This document shows, one piece after another, positions 13,104 to 26,155 of a stretch of DNA of 61,000 nt (within the stretch, counting starts at the first letter, position 1; every line of letters starts with the position of its first letter). Position numbers and translations under genes: made by a program. The stretch is taken from contig JACVTC010000005.1 in assembly GCA_016946835.1 (NCBI GenBank), positions 471,501 to 532,500 on the forward strand, given 5' to 3'. Under the pieces are notes generated by a model. The model saw only the letters and a program-made list of their open reading frames with translations, was not told the DNA's origin and ran no database searches. This DNA comes from Neocallimastix lanati (nom. inval.). Taxonomy: Eukaryota; Neocallimastigomycota; Neocallimastigomycetes; Neocallimastigales; Neocallimastigaceae.

Positions 13104-14114
13104 TAATTTAAAATCAAAAAAAAAAATTAATAAAAGTAATGTTTTTCAAATTACATTATATATATACAAATATAACTAGTGATACATAGTGGTTCACTTT
13201 ATATGAATTTATGAATGAATACATTTATTATGTATTATATCTTAATAATATAGTATATAAATTGTAATATTTTTTATTTTTATAGTATTACAAAAAAATA
13301 TAATATTTTTCAAGATTTATTATCTACATATAACATATTAAAGGAATATAATATTAATGATACAGTAGTATTGATTATTTTTATAAACATTCAGAAATGA
13401 TTAATATTTATATAATTCAAATAAATATGACAATTCATTTCTTTAAAAATTTAAAAATTATATATATATGTAAATACATATTTTATAAATTTATAGAAAA
13501 AGTTTAAAAAATTATAATATATATGAAAATTTGTTAATATTAATAAAATAATTGTTTAATTTATATTACACTTTGTATAATTTTTTAATAATGTTAAATG
13601 TTTTTATTTATTATTTTTGTTGTAATTTATATGTATAGAAATTCAAAGTGATATATCAAAGATAAATATATAAAAATAAGCATAAATTAAATAAGGTAAT
13701 AAAAAATTTAAAATATTAAAGTAAAAGTCTTTTATTGTGTGTTTGTAAACCAAACCATTTATAATAAAAAAGGTTAAGTAATTGGAAAAATAAAAAAAAT
13801 ATGTAAAAATTAAAATTTATGATAAAAATTCATAAATTAATTTAACACGTGTATATTTTTGTCTATATATGGATAAACAATTATTTTAATCTAAATAAAA
13901 AAAAAAAATGTTGATTAAAATAACAAATATCCAATAAAATATAATATAATGATAAACAAATTTATTTTTTAAATATTAATATTATTTGAAAGAAATACTT
14001 GAATCAGAATAAAATTTAACTTTTTTTTTTTAACTTTTTATTTTAGTAAAATTTAATGAAAATAAGTACATCTAATAAGATTTTTCATTGACATATTTAA
14101 ATATAAAAACTAAA

Positions 14115-14512
14115 ATGCAATGGAATAGAAGAAAGATTGAATTACCCGTTTGTTCAGAGGCAGATGGTGATATTGGAAAAGTAAATGATGGATGGGTTCC
14201 AAAACTATACTATTATCAACGATTATTATCAAAAAGACAACTTTGGGAAGAAATTGCAATTATACATCGTATATTATATAAAAATACATTACAACATAGA
14301 AAATCAGCACATTTAAGAAAATTAATTGAGGTAATTATTTTAAAATTTTATTTTTAAATAATTAATAAAAAAGTTGTTTTACTTAATATATATTAAACTT
14401 TTATATTTAGATTTTTAATTGATATTACTTAGAATAAATAGCTATTATTATATTTAATATTTTTTAATTTTATAAAATTATAAAAATATATTATTATTTG
14501 TAATAACATTAT

Positions 14513-14563
<51 letters not shown>

Positions 14564-14720
14564 TATTTTAAAGAAATTTAAAATCTAAATTTTGAAATTT
14601 TGAAATTAGATTTCACACTTATTGATTTAAGATGTATTGACTATTAAAAACTAATTCATTATTCAACAATAATAATTAATTTACATTATTTTAACAATTT
14701 AAAAACATTTTATATTTTAA

Positions 14721-14779
<59 letters not shown>

Positions 14780-17413
14780 AATAGGATTATCATCATTATC
14801 ATTATATAATTATTCATAATATTATAATAGAATCATATTATGACCATAAATATAAAGTATATTAATTATTTGTATTTATTTAAAAATTATGAAAAATAAA
14901 ATTTTTGATAATAGCTTTCAAGATGTTTAAAACGTTTTAAAGAATTAGGTCTTGCAGAAATATTTAATTATATTATACCAACAAAGTAAATCTTAAAATT
15001 ATAATGTTATTTTAATTTTTAAATAAATATATTAACTTTTCCTTTTCCTTTTTTTTTTTTTTTTTTTTTGTTTTGTTTATTTATTATATAATAAAATAAA
15101 ATAAAAAATAGAACTGATGATAAAGATATATATAAATTACCTTCAAGAGAAATGGTTTCATTCTTTTTAACACGTTTAGTAGGTGGCTATAAGTTATTAT
15201 CAAAGGTATTATAGAAATAAAAGATATTATTTTTTTTAAATTCTTTATAGTAATATTGCATAATTAATTTATAATTAAATTATTAAATATAATTTAAAAA
15301 TAAAAAAAAAAAAAAAATTTAAATTATTTTAATATTATAAATTTTTATAAAGACTATTAATGTTTTAGAAGATACATACGTGTAAGTTATATATATATAT
15401 ATATAAATTGTATAAAATAATTAATTAATTAATATATGTATGTATGCAATAATAAAATTGTAATTATTTTTATTAATTTAAATAAATAATATCTAAATAT
15501 ATTAATGAATATATTAGTGCTTTTCATACTATTTTAAGACAAGCTTTATTTATGCCATTTGCATTAATTGTATTATGCTCCACAAGTAGACTTCATATTT
15601 ATCTTCAATATTTATTAAAAGAAATGAATATATGCTATAAAACGACGTATCATTGGATGTCAACATTAAAACAAGTAATTTCATATTCTTCGTTTTTCTT
15701 TTACATCTTATTAAATAATTTAAATATGTATTACAATAATTTGTAATATGAAAATGATAACGATAGAAAAATTAATATATTTATTCAAATAAATTAGGTG
15801 AAAAATAAAGAATTTGAAATCGGATTAACTGAAAATATTGATGATATTGTTTTACATACGAAGTAAGATTTATATATATATATATAAAGCAATGTATATT
15901 AATAATATAAATTATAAATATAAATTTATTTATATGTTGTATAATTATCTAATTATTTTTAATTTTTATTACATATTATATAAAAACATTTTTTATATGC
16001 TATATTAAATATAAAATCATTTATATATAATAATATTATTTAATTATTTTTATTTTTTATTACGCATTTTAAATAATCATTTTTTATATATTGTATTCAT
16101 TTAATAATAAAAATAATTACAAAAAAGATCAATGAAAAAAGAATTTAAAAATTATCAAAATATTCAAAATGCTATTGAATCCACTTCAAAAGAAACAAAT
16201 GATGGTATTTATATAAAAATATAAAATATATTTATATTTATGAATTTATTAATTCATAATATTAATATTTATATTTATATTTATATTTATATTTATATTT
16301 ATATTTATATTTATATTTATATTTATATTTATATTTATATTTATATTTATATTTATATTTATTTTTATATATACTTTATTTTATTTTATTTTTTTATAAT
16401 TTTTTATTTAATTATTTTTTATTTTCTTATTTATAGAAGTGAATGAGGATGAAAAAATAATAGCAAAAGAAGAAGAAGAAGAAGAGGAAAAGCCAATTAT
16501 TATTGAAGAAACAAATAATGAATTATCATCCAGTTTTTGGAGTCATCTTGATTCATCTGACGATAATAAATCCACCCAATTATCAAATTCAGTTAATAAA
16601 TCGAAAGACTCCCAAAAATCCCAAAAATCCAAAGAATCAAATAAAAAGAATAAGAAAACATTAAAACAAAAGAAAAAAAATGCTATAAAATCTGATAGTG
16701 ATAATATCATTGATAATATTTTTGATTCTTTACCATTTAGTATAAGTAATAAAAATAAAGATAAAGAAAAAAATGATAACTATAACGATAATAATGATGA
16801 TGATAATGACGATGATGATGAGGTTAATGGTCTTGATTTAATTGATAAATTATTTAGTTCGGTTAATGATAAAAAAGATGTAGGTAGTAATAAAAATAAA
16901 AAAGATAATAGTAAAATCAAAGAGCGTAATAAAAATAAAAAAGAGAATCTTAATAATTTATCTAGTACTTCAATCAATTCCAATAATAATAATAATAACA
17001 ATAATAACAATAATAATAAAAATAAGGAAAAGAAAAGAAAATTTAGTGATATTAATAAGGAGAAGAAAAAGGATGTGTTTGAAAGTGATGATATAGATAT
17101 GATTTTTTCAGGAAAAATAACCACAAAAACAGTGGTAAGACCACTTGATAAATTAAAAAATAATAGCCACTCTTTAGACCAAAAGTTTAATAATATGAAT
17201 AAAAGAATGAAAAAGTCAAAGAATAAAAAACAAGAGCTAAGACAAAGAAATAAAATGAATATATTTGAGTCTGCAACGGATAGCTATTTAGAAAAAGTAT
17301 TAAAACATCAAGAAGAAATAAAAGATGAAGAAGATAGACAGAATAATATTCTTGATCGTCGTATGAGAGAAATGAAAAAGAATAAAAAGTTAAAAAAAAA
17401 GAAGAATAACTAG
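14115..17413 (+). CDS. NEPRO-like nucleolar protein (561 aa)
   Basis: Eight exons join in frame: 14115-14330, 14915-14985, 15112-15205, 15353-15381, 15518-15674, 15798-15862, 16128-16204, 16437-17413 (TAG stop); total 1686 nt. ATG at 14115 is chosen because an upstream TTG is not a eukaryotic start. The N-terminal ~215 residues form a helical domain (QALFMPFALIVLCSTSRLHI, hydrophobic but without a clear TM topology) matching the pattern of the NEPRO N-terminal domain. From about residue 240 the protein is disordered and K/N/D/E-rich, with an Asn run and nuclear-localisation-like KKKR patches. Near the end ESDDIDMIFSG resembles the C-terminal DDIDDIF motif I remember in NEPRO. NEPRO is nucleolar in animals and linked to RNase MRP. 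Intron 7 contains a long TATATT repeat. The gene model is strong; the family call is moderate. Confidence 0.72.
16258..16364 (+). repeat. (TATATT)n hexanucleotide microsatellite in intron 7
   Basis: About 17 uninterrupted copies of a 6-bp AT unit lie inside the last intron of the NEPRO-like gene. They create a spurious Ile-Tyr open frame that is not a gene. Confidence 0.9.
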
Positions 17414-17464
17414 AATGCTATAAATTATTTATTAGTAAGCTGATAAAAAAAGAAAAATATTTAT

Positions 17465-17722
17465 TTTAATTTATTATAATTGTATTTAAGTAATTTTTTT
17501 TTTATATATATTTATCAAAATAATATTATAGTATTATATGAATAATATTATAATATATAAATTAAATAATTCAAAAAAAAAAAAAAAAAAAAATTTATTA
17601 TAATTGTATTTAAGTAATTTTTTTTTATATATATTTATCAAAATAATATTTTAGTATTATATGAATAATATTATAATATATAAATTAAATAATTCAAAAA
17701 AAAAAAAAAAAAAAAAAAAAAA
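17465..17722 (+). repeat. Tandem duplication of about 127 bp
   Basis: Two adjacent copies begin AATTTATTATAATTGTATTT and each ends in TTCAAAAAA followed by a long A-run. They differ at only a few sites (for example ATTATAG versus ATTTTAG) and in homopolymer length, so the duplication is young. Confidence 0.8.
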
Positions 17723-18929
17723 AGAATAGAGTATATATATATATTGTTAATGTATTAATAAAATATTTATTTATTTAATTATTATTTATTTAAAAAAAAA
17801 AAAAAAAAATTAAAATCTGAAAAAAAATTAATACTTATAAAATCTAAAATTTTTTTTTTTATGAAACATTTTTTTATTTAATTTCATTTTAGATTTTGTA
17901 TATTTATTAATCATAGTCATAATAATAAAATATTAAAGAATAATAAATATATATAAATATATATAAATATATATATTTATATTTTATAATTATTTTTTTT
18001 AATAATAATAAACTTTTATTTTATAAAAGTCTATCTTTTCCTTTTTCTTTTCTTTTTTTTTTTTTTTTTTTTTTTTTTAATTATTCCAAAATTTTAATTT
18101 ATTTTTAATTTTCAATCTTTATTTAAAAATTTTAATTTACCTTCACTATTTACAAACGTAATATACTAATTTTCATTTTTTTTGTTTTAAAGGGAAAAAA
18201 AATGTATGATGTTATTTGTTTCCATGAGACTTTTTTAATTTAAAAATTTATTTATATGAAGTGATAATTAATTTTATTTAATTTAAAAAATTATATATAT
18301 ATTTATTTAATAATAATGATACTATTTAATAATAATAAGGATTTGAATTTAAAACTAATCCATCATTTTAATATTATAATAAAAAAAAAAAAATTTTTTT
18401 TAAACCATAAAAAATATATTAAATATATGTTACAGACACAAAATGGATACTTTAAATTATTCTTTTTTTTTTTTTTTTTTTTTATTATTTACTATTATAT
18501 ATCAAATAAAATTTTAAATTTTAATTAATATTATTTTAAATATTTTATAGTTATTATCAAATATTTAAAATGAAATTTTGAACTTTAATTAATATATTTC
18601 CGATTAAATATAAACGTTAATAAATATTAAGTAATAAAGAAGAAAAGGAATAAAAGTTGAAAATCTTTATAGAATATATCTCTTTTGTTTTCTCTATCCA
18701 TATATATATATAAAAGGATAAAAAGAATATGGTTTGTGTAATTAATATATTAAATTTTAATGTTCTATAAAAATTATACTATAACCATTTAAAAAATAAA
18801 TAATAAAAATAAAAAAAAAAAAAAAAAGAATATTTTCTGTGTAAACATATATATTGATTTTCATTTTCTGTATAAATTTTATAATCTTAAAAAACAAAGT
18901 GGTACAAATAAAATTTAATTTATATAATT

Positions 18930-18989
18930 TTAAAAGTTATATATTAGAATATAATATTTTAATATTATATTCCAATATATAACTTTTAA
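18930..18989. repeat. Near-perfect palindrome, 29-bp arms, 2-nt spacer
   Basis: Left arm 18930-18958 starts TTAAAAGTTATATATTAGAA; right arm 18961-18989 ends TTCCAATATATAACTTTTAA. The arms are complementary at 28 of 29 positions around TT. It is intergenic, between the NEPRO-like gene and the cellulase cluster. Confidence 0.85.
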
Positions 18990-20323
18990 TATTAAAAAAA
19001 AAAAAAAAAGAAAAAGAAAAAGAAAAAGAAAAAGAAACAAGAAATATATACATCAATTTAATTTTATATTCTGTATATTCAATATAAATTATATAATTAA
19101 TTTATTTATATATATATAAATAGACTATGGAAAATCAAATTTGAATTATTTATACTATATCTGTTACAAATAAAAAAAAAAATATATATATATTTGATAA
19201 AATAATACAAAACTCTTTACATATAGTACTATTTTTTTTTTTTTCTTTAAAACTTATATACATTAATAATAATTTTATTATATATAAGTTTTATTCTAAT
19301 ATTAATAATAATGTTTATCATATTCTTTTATGCATTCCTATATATTTTTTAATTTTTTTTTTATAATTTTATAATTATTTATTTATTATTCTATAAAAAA
19401 TAAAGGCTTTAAATTTATGATTATTTTATTTAAATATATATTTTGCATTAGTGTCGTTCCACCAATAGAATCTTTTTTCCAATTATTTTTTTTTATTACA
19501 CTCAATAAGGTTTGGTCCATCACAAAATAGTATTCTTGTTATAAACTTTATTTTATATTATATTAATAATATTAGAAAGATATATTTATATTAGATTTCA
19601 TCATTAAAAAAAAAAATAAAAAAATTATTAATTTATTATTTTTCGTTAATTTTTGGTGAAACCATTAATATAAATTAATTAATTACTCCATTTTCTTAAT
19701 TTCTAATTTTTTTTTTTATTTTTTTTTCTAATTTTTTCATCTTGATATAAATAAAGAAAATTACCCATCTTTTTTTTTTTTTTTTTTCTTTTCTTTACTT
19801 TTTTTTTAATTAGAAATATTTTATATTATTTATATTATTTATTTAAGTATTTAAATGTTTTAATAGAATTAGAATTCAATTTATTTAAATAAATATATAT
19901 ATATAAAGGAATAAAAAAACATAATAATAATAAAAAAAATAAAAAATAAAAAAAAATAGAAATAAAAAAAAAATACAATAAAATAAAAAAAATACAATAA
20001 GTATAAAAATAAAATAAAAAAAAAAAATAAAAATAAAATAAAAATAAAATAAAGACAAAATAAAATAAAATAAAAATAAAATAAAATAAAAATAAAAAAA
20101 TTATATAAAATATATAAATAAAAAATAAAATAAAATAAAATAAAATAAAAATAGAAAAAAAAAAAATAAAATAAAAAGTATATAATAATATAGATATATA
20201 AAAATAAAATAAAATAAAATAAAAATAGAATAAAAAATAAAATAAAAAAATAGATAATAATATAGATAAATTAAAAAAAAATATAATAATATTTAAAAGT
20301 GCTATAAATTAAATTATAGACGT

Positions 20324-20338
20324 ATTGCAGGAACAGTA
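20324..20338 (+). promoter_or_regulatory. Shared cellulase upstream motif, gene 1
   Basis: ATTGCAGGAACAGTA lies 25 nt before the ATG of the first GH5 gene. It corresponds to ATTGTCTGGAACAATA upstream of genes 2 and 3, with one indel. It is either a common transcription-start or regulatory element, or simply residual homology from gene duplication. Confidence 0.45.
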
Positions 20339-20362
20339 TAATATAAATATAATAATATTAAA

Positions 20363-23300
20363 ATGAAATTTTCTAAAGCTTTATTATTATCGGCTTTAGC
20401 TTTAGCTTCAGCTGAAAAACTTCAATATGTAAGAATATATATATGATAGATATACATTTAAATATATTATATTGATCAAATTTATTTATAAAAAAATATC
20501 AAAATACTTTTAATTATTAATAATATTACTATATATATAATACATTTATATATGAATATTATAACATAATTGTTGAATTTAACTCATCAAATAAAATTAA
20601 TAAATAAATAAAATATAGTTAGGTACCAATGAAGCTGGTGGTGAATTTGGTGATGCTGTTTTACCAGGTATCTACAATGAACATTATATTTATCCAAATA
20701 TTAATGCTATTGAAGCTTCTATTGAACAAGGTATGAATGTTTTCCGTATGGGACTCAGATGGGAACGTTTCCAACATGAATTATTTGGTGATTTAACTGA
20801 ATTTGATTTAACAGAATATAAAAAGATTGTTGATGCTACTACAGCTAAGGGAGCAGTTCTTATTATTGATCCACATAACTATGCTCGTTATAACAATAAT
20901 GTTATTGGATCTGAAGAAGTTCCAATTGAAGCTTTCGCAGACTTCTGGGCTAAATTAGCCGAAGTTTTCAAAGACAATGAAAAAGTATGGTTTGATTTAG
21001 TTAATGAACCCCATGATATGGAAACAGATGATTGGTTTAAAGCTGCACGTGCTGCAGTTGATGCTATTCGTGCTACAGGAGCTAAGAACAATATTTTAAT
21101 TTCAGGTAATGGTTGGGATGGAGCCTGGAGTTGGGGTAAGGAAGCATGGTATGGAGAATCTAATGCAGATGTTGCTTTAAGATACTTCTCTTCTGAAGAT
21201 GAAAACATTATTTTTGAAGTTCATCAATATTTCGATAGTGATTACTCTGGTACTCATGATACCTGTGTTCAACGTCCATGTCAAAACCTTCTTAAAGAAT
21301 TTGTTGAATGGCTCAAGACCAACAACTTAAAGGGTTGGTTAGGAGAAACTAGTAGTACTCTTAGTGAAGGATGTAAGGAATGTGTTCAAGAAGTTCTTGA
21401 ATACCTTGAAGAAAACAGAGAACATGTTTTAGGAGTTACATGGTGGGCCGCAGGACCATGGTGGGGACACACTGCCTGTGCCATTGAACCAAATGAAGAA
21501 AAGGCCTTCCCAGAACAGATGGCATGGTTAAAACCATACTTACCAGGACCATCTGAATTAGATGAAGTTCCAATTTACATTAATAAGAAAGTTTATTGTC
21601 AAGGATGTGAAATTACAGCCACTGGAGGAGATGGATCATTATGGGGAATGGAAGATGGAAAATCATGTGAAATTGATAAAGAAATTTGTGGACTCAATGA
21701 ACAACCAACTGAACAACCAACTGAACAACCAACCGAACAACCAACCGAAGAACCAACCGAAGAACCAATTAAAGAATCAGGAAAACTCCAATATGTAAGT
21801 TAAAGTTACACAATAAATAATAATATTTTTAATATTTATTATTTTATTCAATTTAATTTATGTATAAATAAATATGAGAATATTCAATTTAAAATAAATA
21901 GGATAATATGATAATATTTAATTTAATTTTAAATAATAGTTAATTATTATTAAATAGATATAAATAAAAATTGTTGATTATATATAAATTAATTAATTTG
22001 AACTAAATTAAATTATATTTCAAAAAAACAAGTATTTTATTAATATTTTATCAATATTTCTGAATTTAACTCAATGAATAAAATTTATAACTTTATAAAA
22101 TATAGTTAGGTACCAATGAAGCTGGTGGTGAATTTGGTGATGCTGTTTTACCAGGTATCTACAATGAACATTATATTTATCCAAATATTAATGCTATTGA
22201 AGCTTCTATTGAACAAGGTATGAATGTTTTCCGTATGGGACTCAGATGGGAACGTTTCCAACATGAATTATTTGGTGATTTAACTGAATTTGATTTAACA
22301 GAATATAAAAAGATTGTTGATGCTACTACAGCTAAGGGAGCAGTTCTTATTATTGATCCACATAATTATGCTCGTTACAACAATAATGTTATTGGATCTG
22401 AAGAAGTTCCAATTGAAGCTTTCGCAGACTTCTGGGCTAAATTAGCCGAAGTTTTCAAAGACAATGAAAAAGTATGGTTTGATTTAGTTAATGAACCCCA
22501 TGATATGGAAACAGATGATTGGTTTAAAGCTGCACGTGCTGCAGTTGATGCTATTCGTGCTACAGGAGCTAAGAACAATATTTTAATTTCAGGTAATGGT
22601 TGGGATGGAGCCTGGAGTTGGGGTAAGGAAGCATGGTATGGAGAATCTAATGCAGATGTTGCTTTAAGATACTTCTCTTCTGAAGATGAAAATATTATTT
22701 TTGAAGTTCATCAATATTTCGATAGTGATTACTCTGGTACTCATGATACCTGTGTTCAACGTCCATGTCAAAACCTTCTTAAAGAATTTGTTGAATGGCT
22801 CAAGACCAACAACTTAAAGGGTTGGTTAGGAGAAACTAGTAGTACTCTTAGTGAAGGATGCAAGGAATGTGTTCAAGAAGTTCTTGAATACCTTGAAGAA
22901 AACAGAGAACATGTTTTAGGAGTTACATGGTGGGCCGCAGGACCATGGTGGGGACACACTGCCTGTGCCATTGAACCAAATGAAGAAAAGGCCTTCCCAG
23001 AACAGATGGCATGGTTAAAGCCATACTTACCAGGACCATCTGAATTAGATGAAGTTCCAATTTACATTAATAAGAAAGTTTATTGTCAAGGATGTGAAAT
23101 TACAGCCACTGGAGGAGATGGATCATTATGGGGAATGGAAGATGGAAAATCATGTGAAATTGATAAAGAAATTTGTGGACTCAATGAACAACCAACTGAA
23201 CAACCAACTGAAGAACCAACTGAAGAACCAACCGAACAACCAGTTGAACCAGTTGTTGAACCATCTACTTGTAAATTTGAAGCTCTTGGTTACAAGTGCT

Positions 23301-23530
23301 GTTCTCACTGTATTAGTTACATTGAAGATGAGGATGGTTCATGGGGTGTTGAAAACGGTAAATGGTGTGGTATCTCTGATGAATGTATTAAGAGTTACAA
23401 TGAATGTTGGTCTAAGAAGTATGGTTATCCATGCTGTGATACCTGTAATGTATTCATTATTGATAAATATGGTGAATGGGGTATCAAGGACAATGATTGG
23501 TGTGGTATTCCATCTACCTGTAAAGCTTAA
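20363..23530 (+). CDS. Secreted two-domain GH5 endoglucanase with dockerins (gene 1, 888 aa)
   Basis: Three exons: 20363-20428, 20619-21794, 22106-23530 (TAA). The start MKFSKALLLSALALASA is a signal peptide. Two GH5 (subfamily 5-like) catalytic domains follow, each with the conserved RWERF Arg, DPHNYARY, acid/base Glu in NEPHD (residues 152 and 544), EVHQYFD, nucleophile Glu in GWLGET (265 and 657) and WWAAGPWWG. Each domain is followed by one fungal dockerin-like module (YCQGCEITATGGDGSLWG) and a TEQP/TEEP linker; the C-terminus adds two classical dockerins (GYKCCSHC and GYPCCDTC, both with WCGI). It should hydrolyse beta-1,4-glucan within an extracellular cellulosome. Intron 2 sits at the same codon as intron 1 and resembles it. 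After the nucleophile this paralog reads GETSS rather than the GEIGG of genes 2 and 3. A multi-domain Cel5A was, as I recall, described from Piromyces equi. Confidence 0.93.
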
Positions 23531-23990
23531 GTAGATTAGTTCATTTTATTAATTTATAGTAATAAGATAAAAATAAAATTAATAGAATAAAATAAAAAAA
23601 GTTATTATATTCTATTATTATAATAATAAAAAAATAATATATGAAAGTATTCAAAATCATTATTAAGGTTTTGAAAATATTTAATAAAAAAAAAAGTAGA
23701 TAATAATAAAAATAGAATAATAAAATAATAGAATAAATAATAAAAAAATATTAATAAAAATAGAATAATAAAATAATAGAATAAATAATAAAAAATATTT
23801 ATAAAAATAGAATAATAAAATAATAGAAGTAATAAAATTATTTATATATATACATATATATAATAAAATAAAAAATAATAAAAAATTAAATATTTATTAA
23901 AAATAAATTAAAATATAAAAAATAGAAACAAAAATCAAAATACATTTTTGTTTATTTTATTTTTTTTAAAAAAACATATATACTAATAAT

Positions 23991-24021
<31 letters not shown>

Positions 24022-24639
24022 TAAACGAAAATTTGAAAAATTTGAAAATTTTAGTGTTTTTTATTATAAAAATTATAATTATTACTATCATAATTATTAT
24101 TATTATTAATATTTATAATTTTTGATGAATATAGAGTAATGATATTTTTTATATATATAGAATACAAAAAAGTATTAATGATTATTAATTATATAGTTTT
24201 TTTCATTTTTTTTTTTTTTAAAGAAGTATTAAATTTAAAAAAAAAAAAAAAAATTCCATTTATTTAATTATTTTATTGATTAAAAAATAATCTTTTAATA
24301 TTCGTAGACTGAAGAATCTCACACTTAGTGTTGTTATTGAAATATAATAATGTGATATTAACAATGAAACAAAAAATTTATAAAGAAATTTTATATGAAA
24401 AATCCAAGTTCATTTACTTCAGAAAGATTTTATTCAATCATAGTGGTATATACACTAATTTTCATTTTAGGGTTTAATTAGATTTTAATCCTATCATTAT
24501 TACCTATTATTATATTATTACTGTCATTTATATGTCCCTTCTTGGTAGAAACATTAACTTTAGATGAGCTACAATTTAATACTAGTGAATAAAAAACATT
24601 AAAATAAACAAATAGATAAAAACTAATTAATACTAAAGT

Positions 24640-24840
24640 TTGTTTTTATTATTATTTATTACTATTATTACTATTATTATTATTTATTACTATTATTATT
24701 ATTATTATTTTTTATTACTATTACTATTATTATTTATTATTATTATTTATTATTATTATTATTATTTATTATTATTATTATTATTATTAAAATAAACTAT
24801 TCTATTTAATTAATTTCATTTATTATTATTATTATTTATT
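24640..24840. repeat. (TTA)n compound microsatellite
   Basis: Imperfect TTA/TTATTTA repeats over about 200 bp between cellulase genes 1 and 2. Confidence 0.85.
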
Positions 24841-25034
24841 GTTTGGATATTTTTAATAATAATGAAAATAGAAATAATATAATAATAAGAAAAAATTTTT
24901 TCTTTAAAAAAAAAAAAAAAAACTAAAACGTTAAGGATAAAATATATAGAAATAACAATATAATTAATTACTGATTTGAAAAAATAACTAAATTAAAATT
25001 TAGATGAAATAAAACTTAAATATTAATACTTTAA

Positions 25035-25280
25035 ATTTATATTTATTATTTTAATTTATATATATATAATATCAATATATATTTATTATTGTAATTTATA
25101 TATATATAATATCAATATATATTTATTATTGTAATTTATATATATAATATCAATATATATTTATTATTGTAATTTATATATATATAATATCAATATATAT
25201 TTATTATTGTAATTTATATATATATAATATCAATATATATTTATTATTGTAATTTATATATATATAATATCAATTTATAT
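25035..25280 (+). repeat. Minisatellite, about 40-bp unit, six copies
   Basis: The unit contains TTTATTATTGTAATTTATAT and ATATATAATATCAATATATA. Copies are nearly identical and differ mainly by two-base changes in the TA run. Confidence 0.9.
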
Positions 25281-26112
25281 TTATAGTTTATGTTCATGCA
25301 ACTTTTTAAATTTTTAATTTTTGAAAAATTTTCATTTTCTAATCTTTTTTTATAAAAAAAAAAAAAAGGAAAATATTGAATTTCTATTTTTTTTTTTTTT
25401 TTTATTTATTTCCCTTTTTATTTTATTTTTTTTAATAATTATTAAAGAACTGTAATGAATAAATATTTAATTTTTATTTATTTAAATTTAACACTTATAT
25501 GTAGTATACAACAAAAATATATTATATATATATATTTTTTTTTTGTTATTTATAGATATAAATAAAATATATTTTACTTTAATAACTTATATTACTACTT
25601 TACTATAGATATTGACATATTAATATTCATTTTTTTTGTTTAATAAACGAAAGATAGAATATAATTAAAATTTTTTTATTGATCCAGTACATAATTAAAA
25701 GAGTTCAGATAACAAAATCAATGATTAAATATATATAATATAGCTATTAAATCATACTGAAAGATAAAGATACATTAATAATAAAAGTAAACTTTTCAAA
25801 ATTACATAAAATATAATAAATTTTAATATAAATATTATAATAAAGCATATGAGTAATTAGTAATATAAATAATTTTTATTTAATTGCTAAAATGTTAAAT
25901 AAAATAATAGAAAATGATTAAAAAAAAGTATTATTTTAATAATAAATATTAGAGTGGATTTATTATAAATGGAATAAACAAACAATTATAAAAATAAAAA
26001 ATTTTCATATTATATATAAAGTTTATATATATTTATATATATTAAAATATATAAAAAAAAAAAAAAAAAAAAAAATAAATTAAAAATACATATTTAGATA
26101 TTTTAATTTTGA

Positions 26113-26155
<43 letters not shown>

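Larger units (their letters stand above)
8284..14114. other. Gene-free AT-rich intergenic region
   Basis: No convincing gene. The part near 8400-9180 holds direct repeats. Poly-A and poly-T runs and AT dinucleotide tracts dominate the rest. Two small oddities, a 31-codon coding-like stretch at 11009-11101 and a GC-containing hairpin at 11430-11451, are listed separately. Promoters of the two flanking divergent genes must lie at the ends, but no specific motif stands out. Confidence 0.6.
17414..20362. other. Gene-free AT-rich intergenic region
   Basis: No gene visible. It contains a tandem duplication just downstream of the NEPRO-like gene, a near-perfect 60-bp palindrome at 18930-18989, and an A-rich promoter-side tract (about 19915-20280) made of AAAAT/AAAATAA units before the first cellulase gene. 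Confidence 0.6.

Noticed and set aside
16240-16446. Ile-Tyr repeat open frame
   Set aside because: It is the (TATATT)n microsatellite inside an intron.
16780-17124. Leu-rich minus-strand open frame
   Set aside because: It is the complement of the Asn/Lys/Asp-rich last exon of the NEPRO-like gene and has no independent coding signal.
21562-23534. Overlapping open frames ending in Asn-Gln repeats in gene 1
   Set aside because: They are shifted-frame readings of the dockerin and TEQP linker; the true frame carries the conserved Cys and Trp pattern.
24300-24600. Solo LTR in the GC-richer patch between cellulase genes 1 and 2
   Set aside because: I found no terminal inverted repeats or target-site duplication, so it is mentioned only as a possible degraded fragment.
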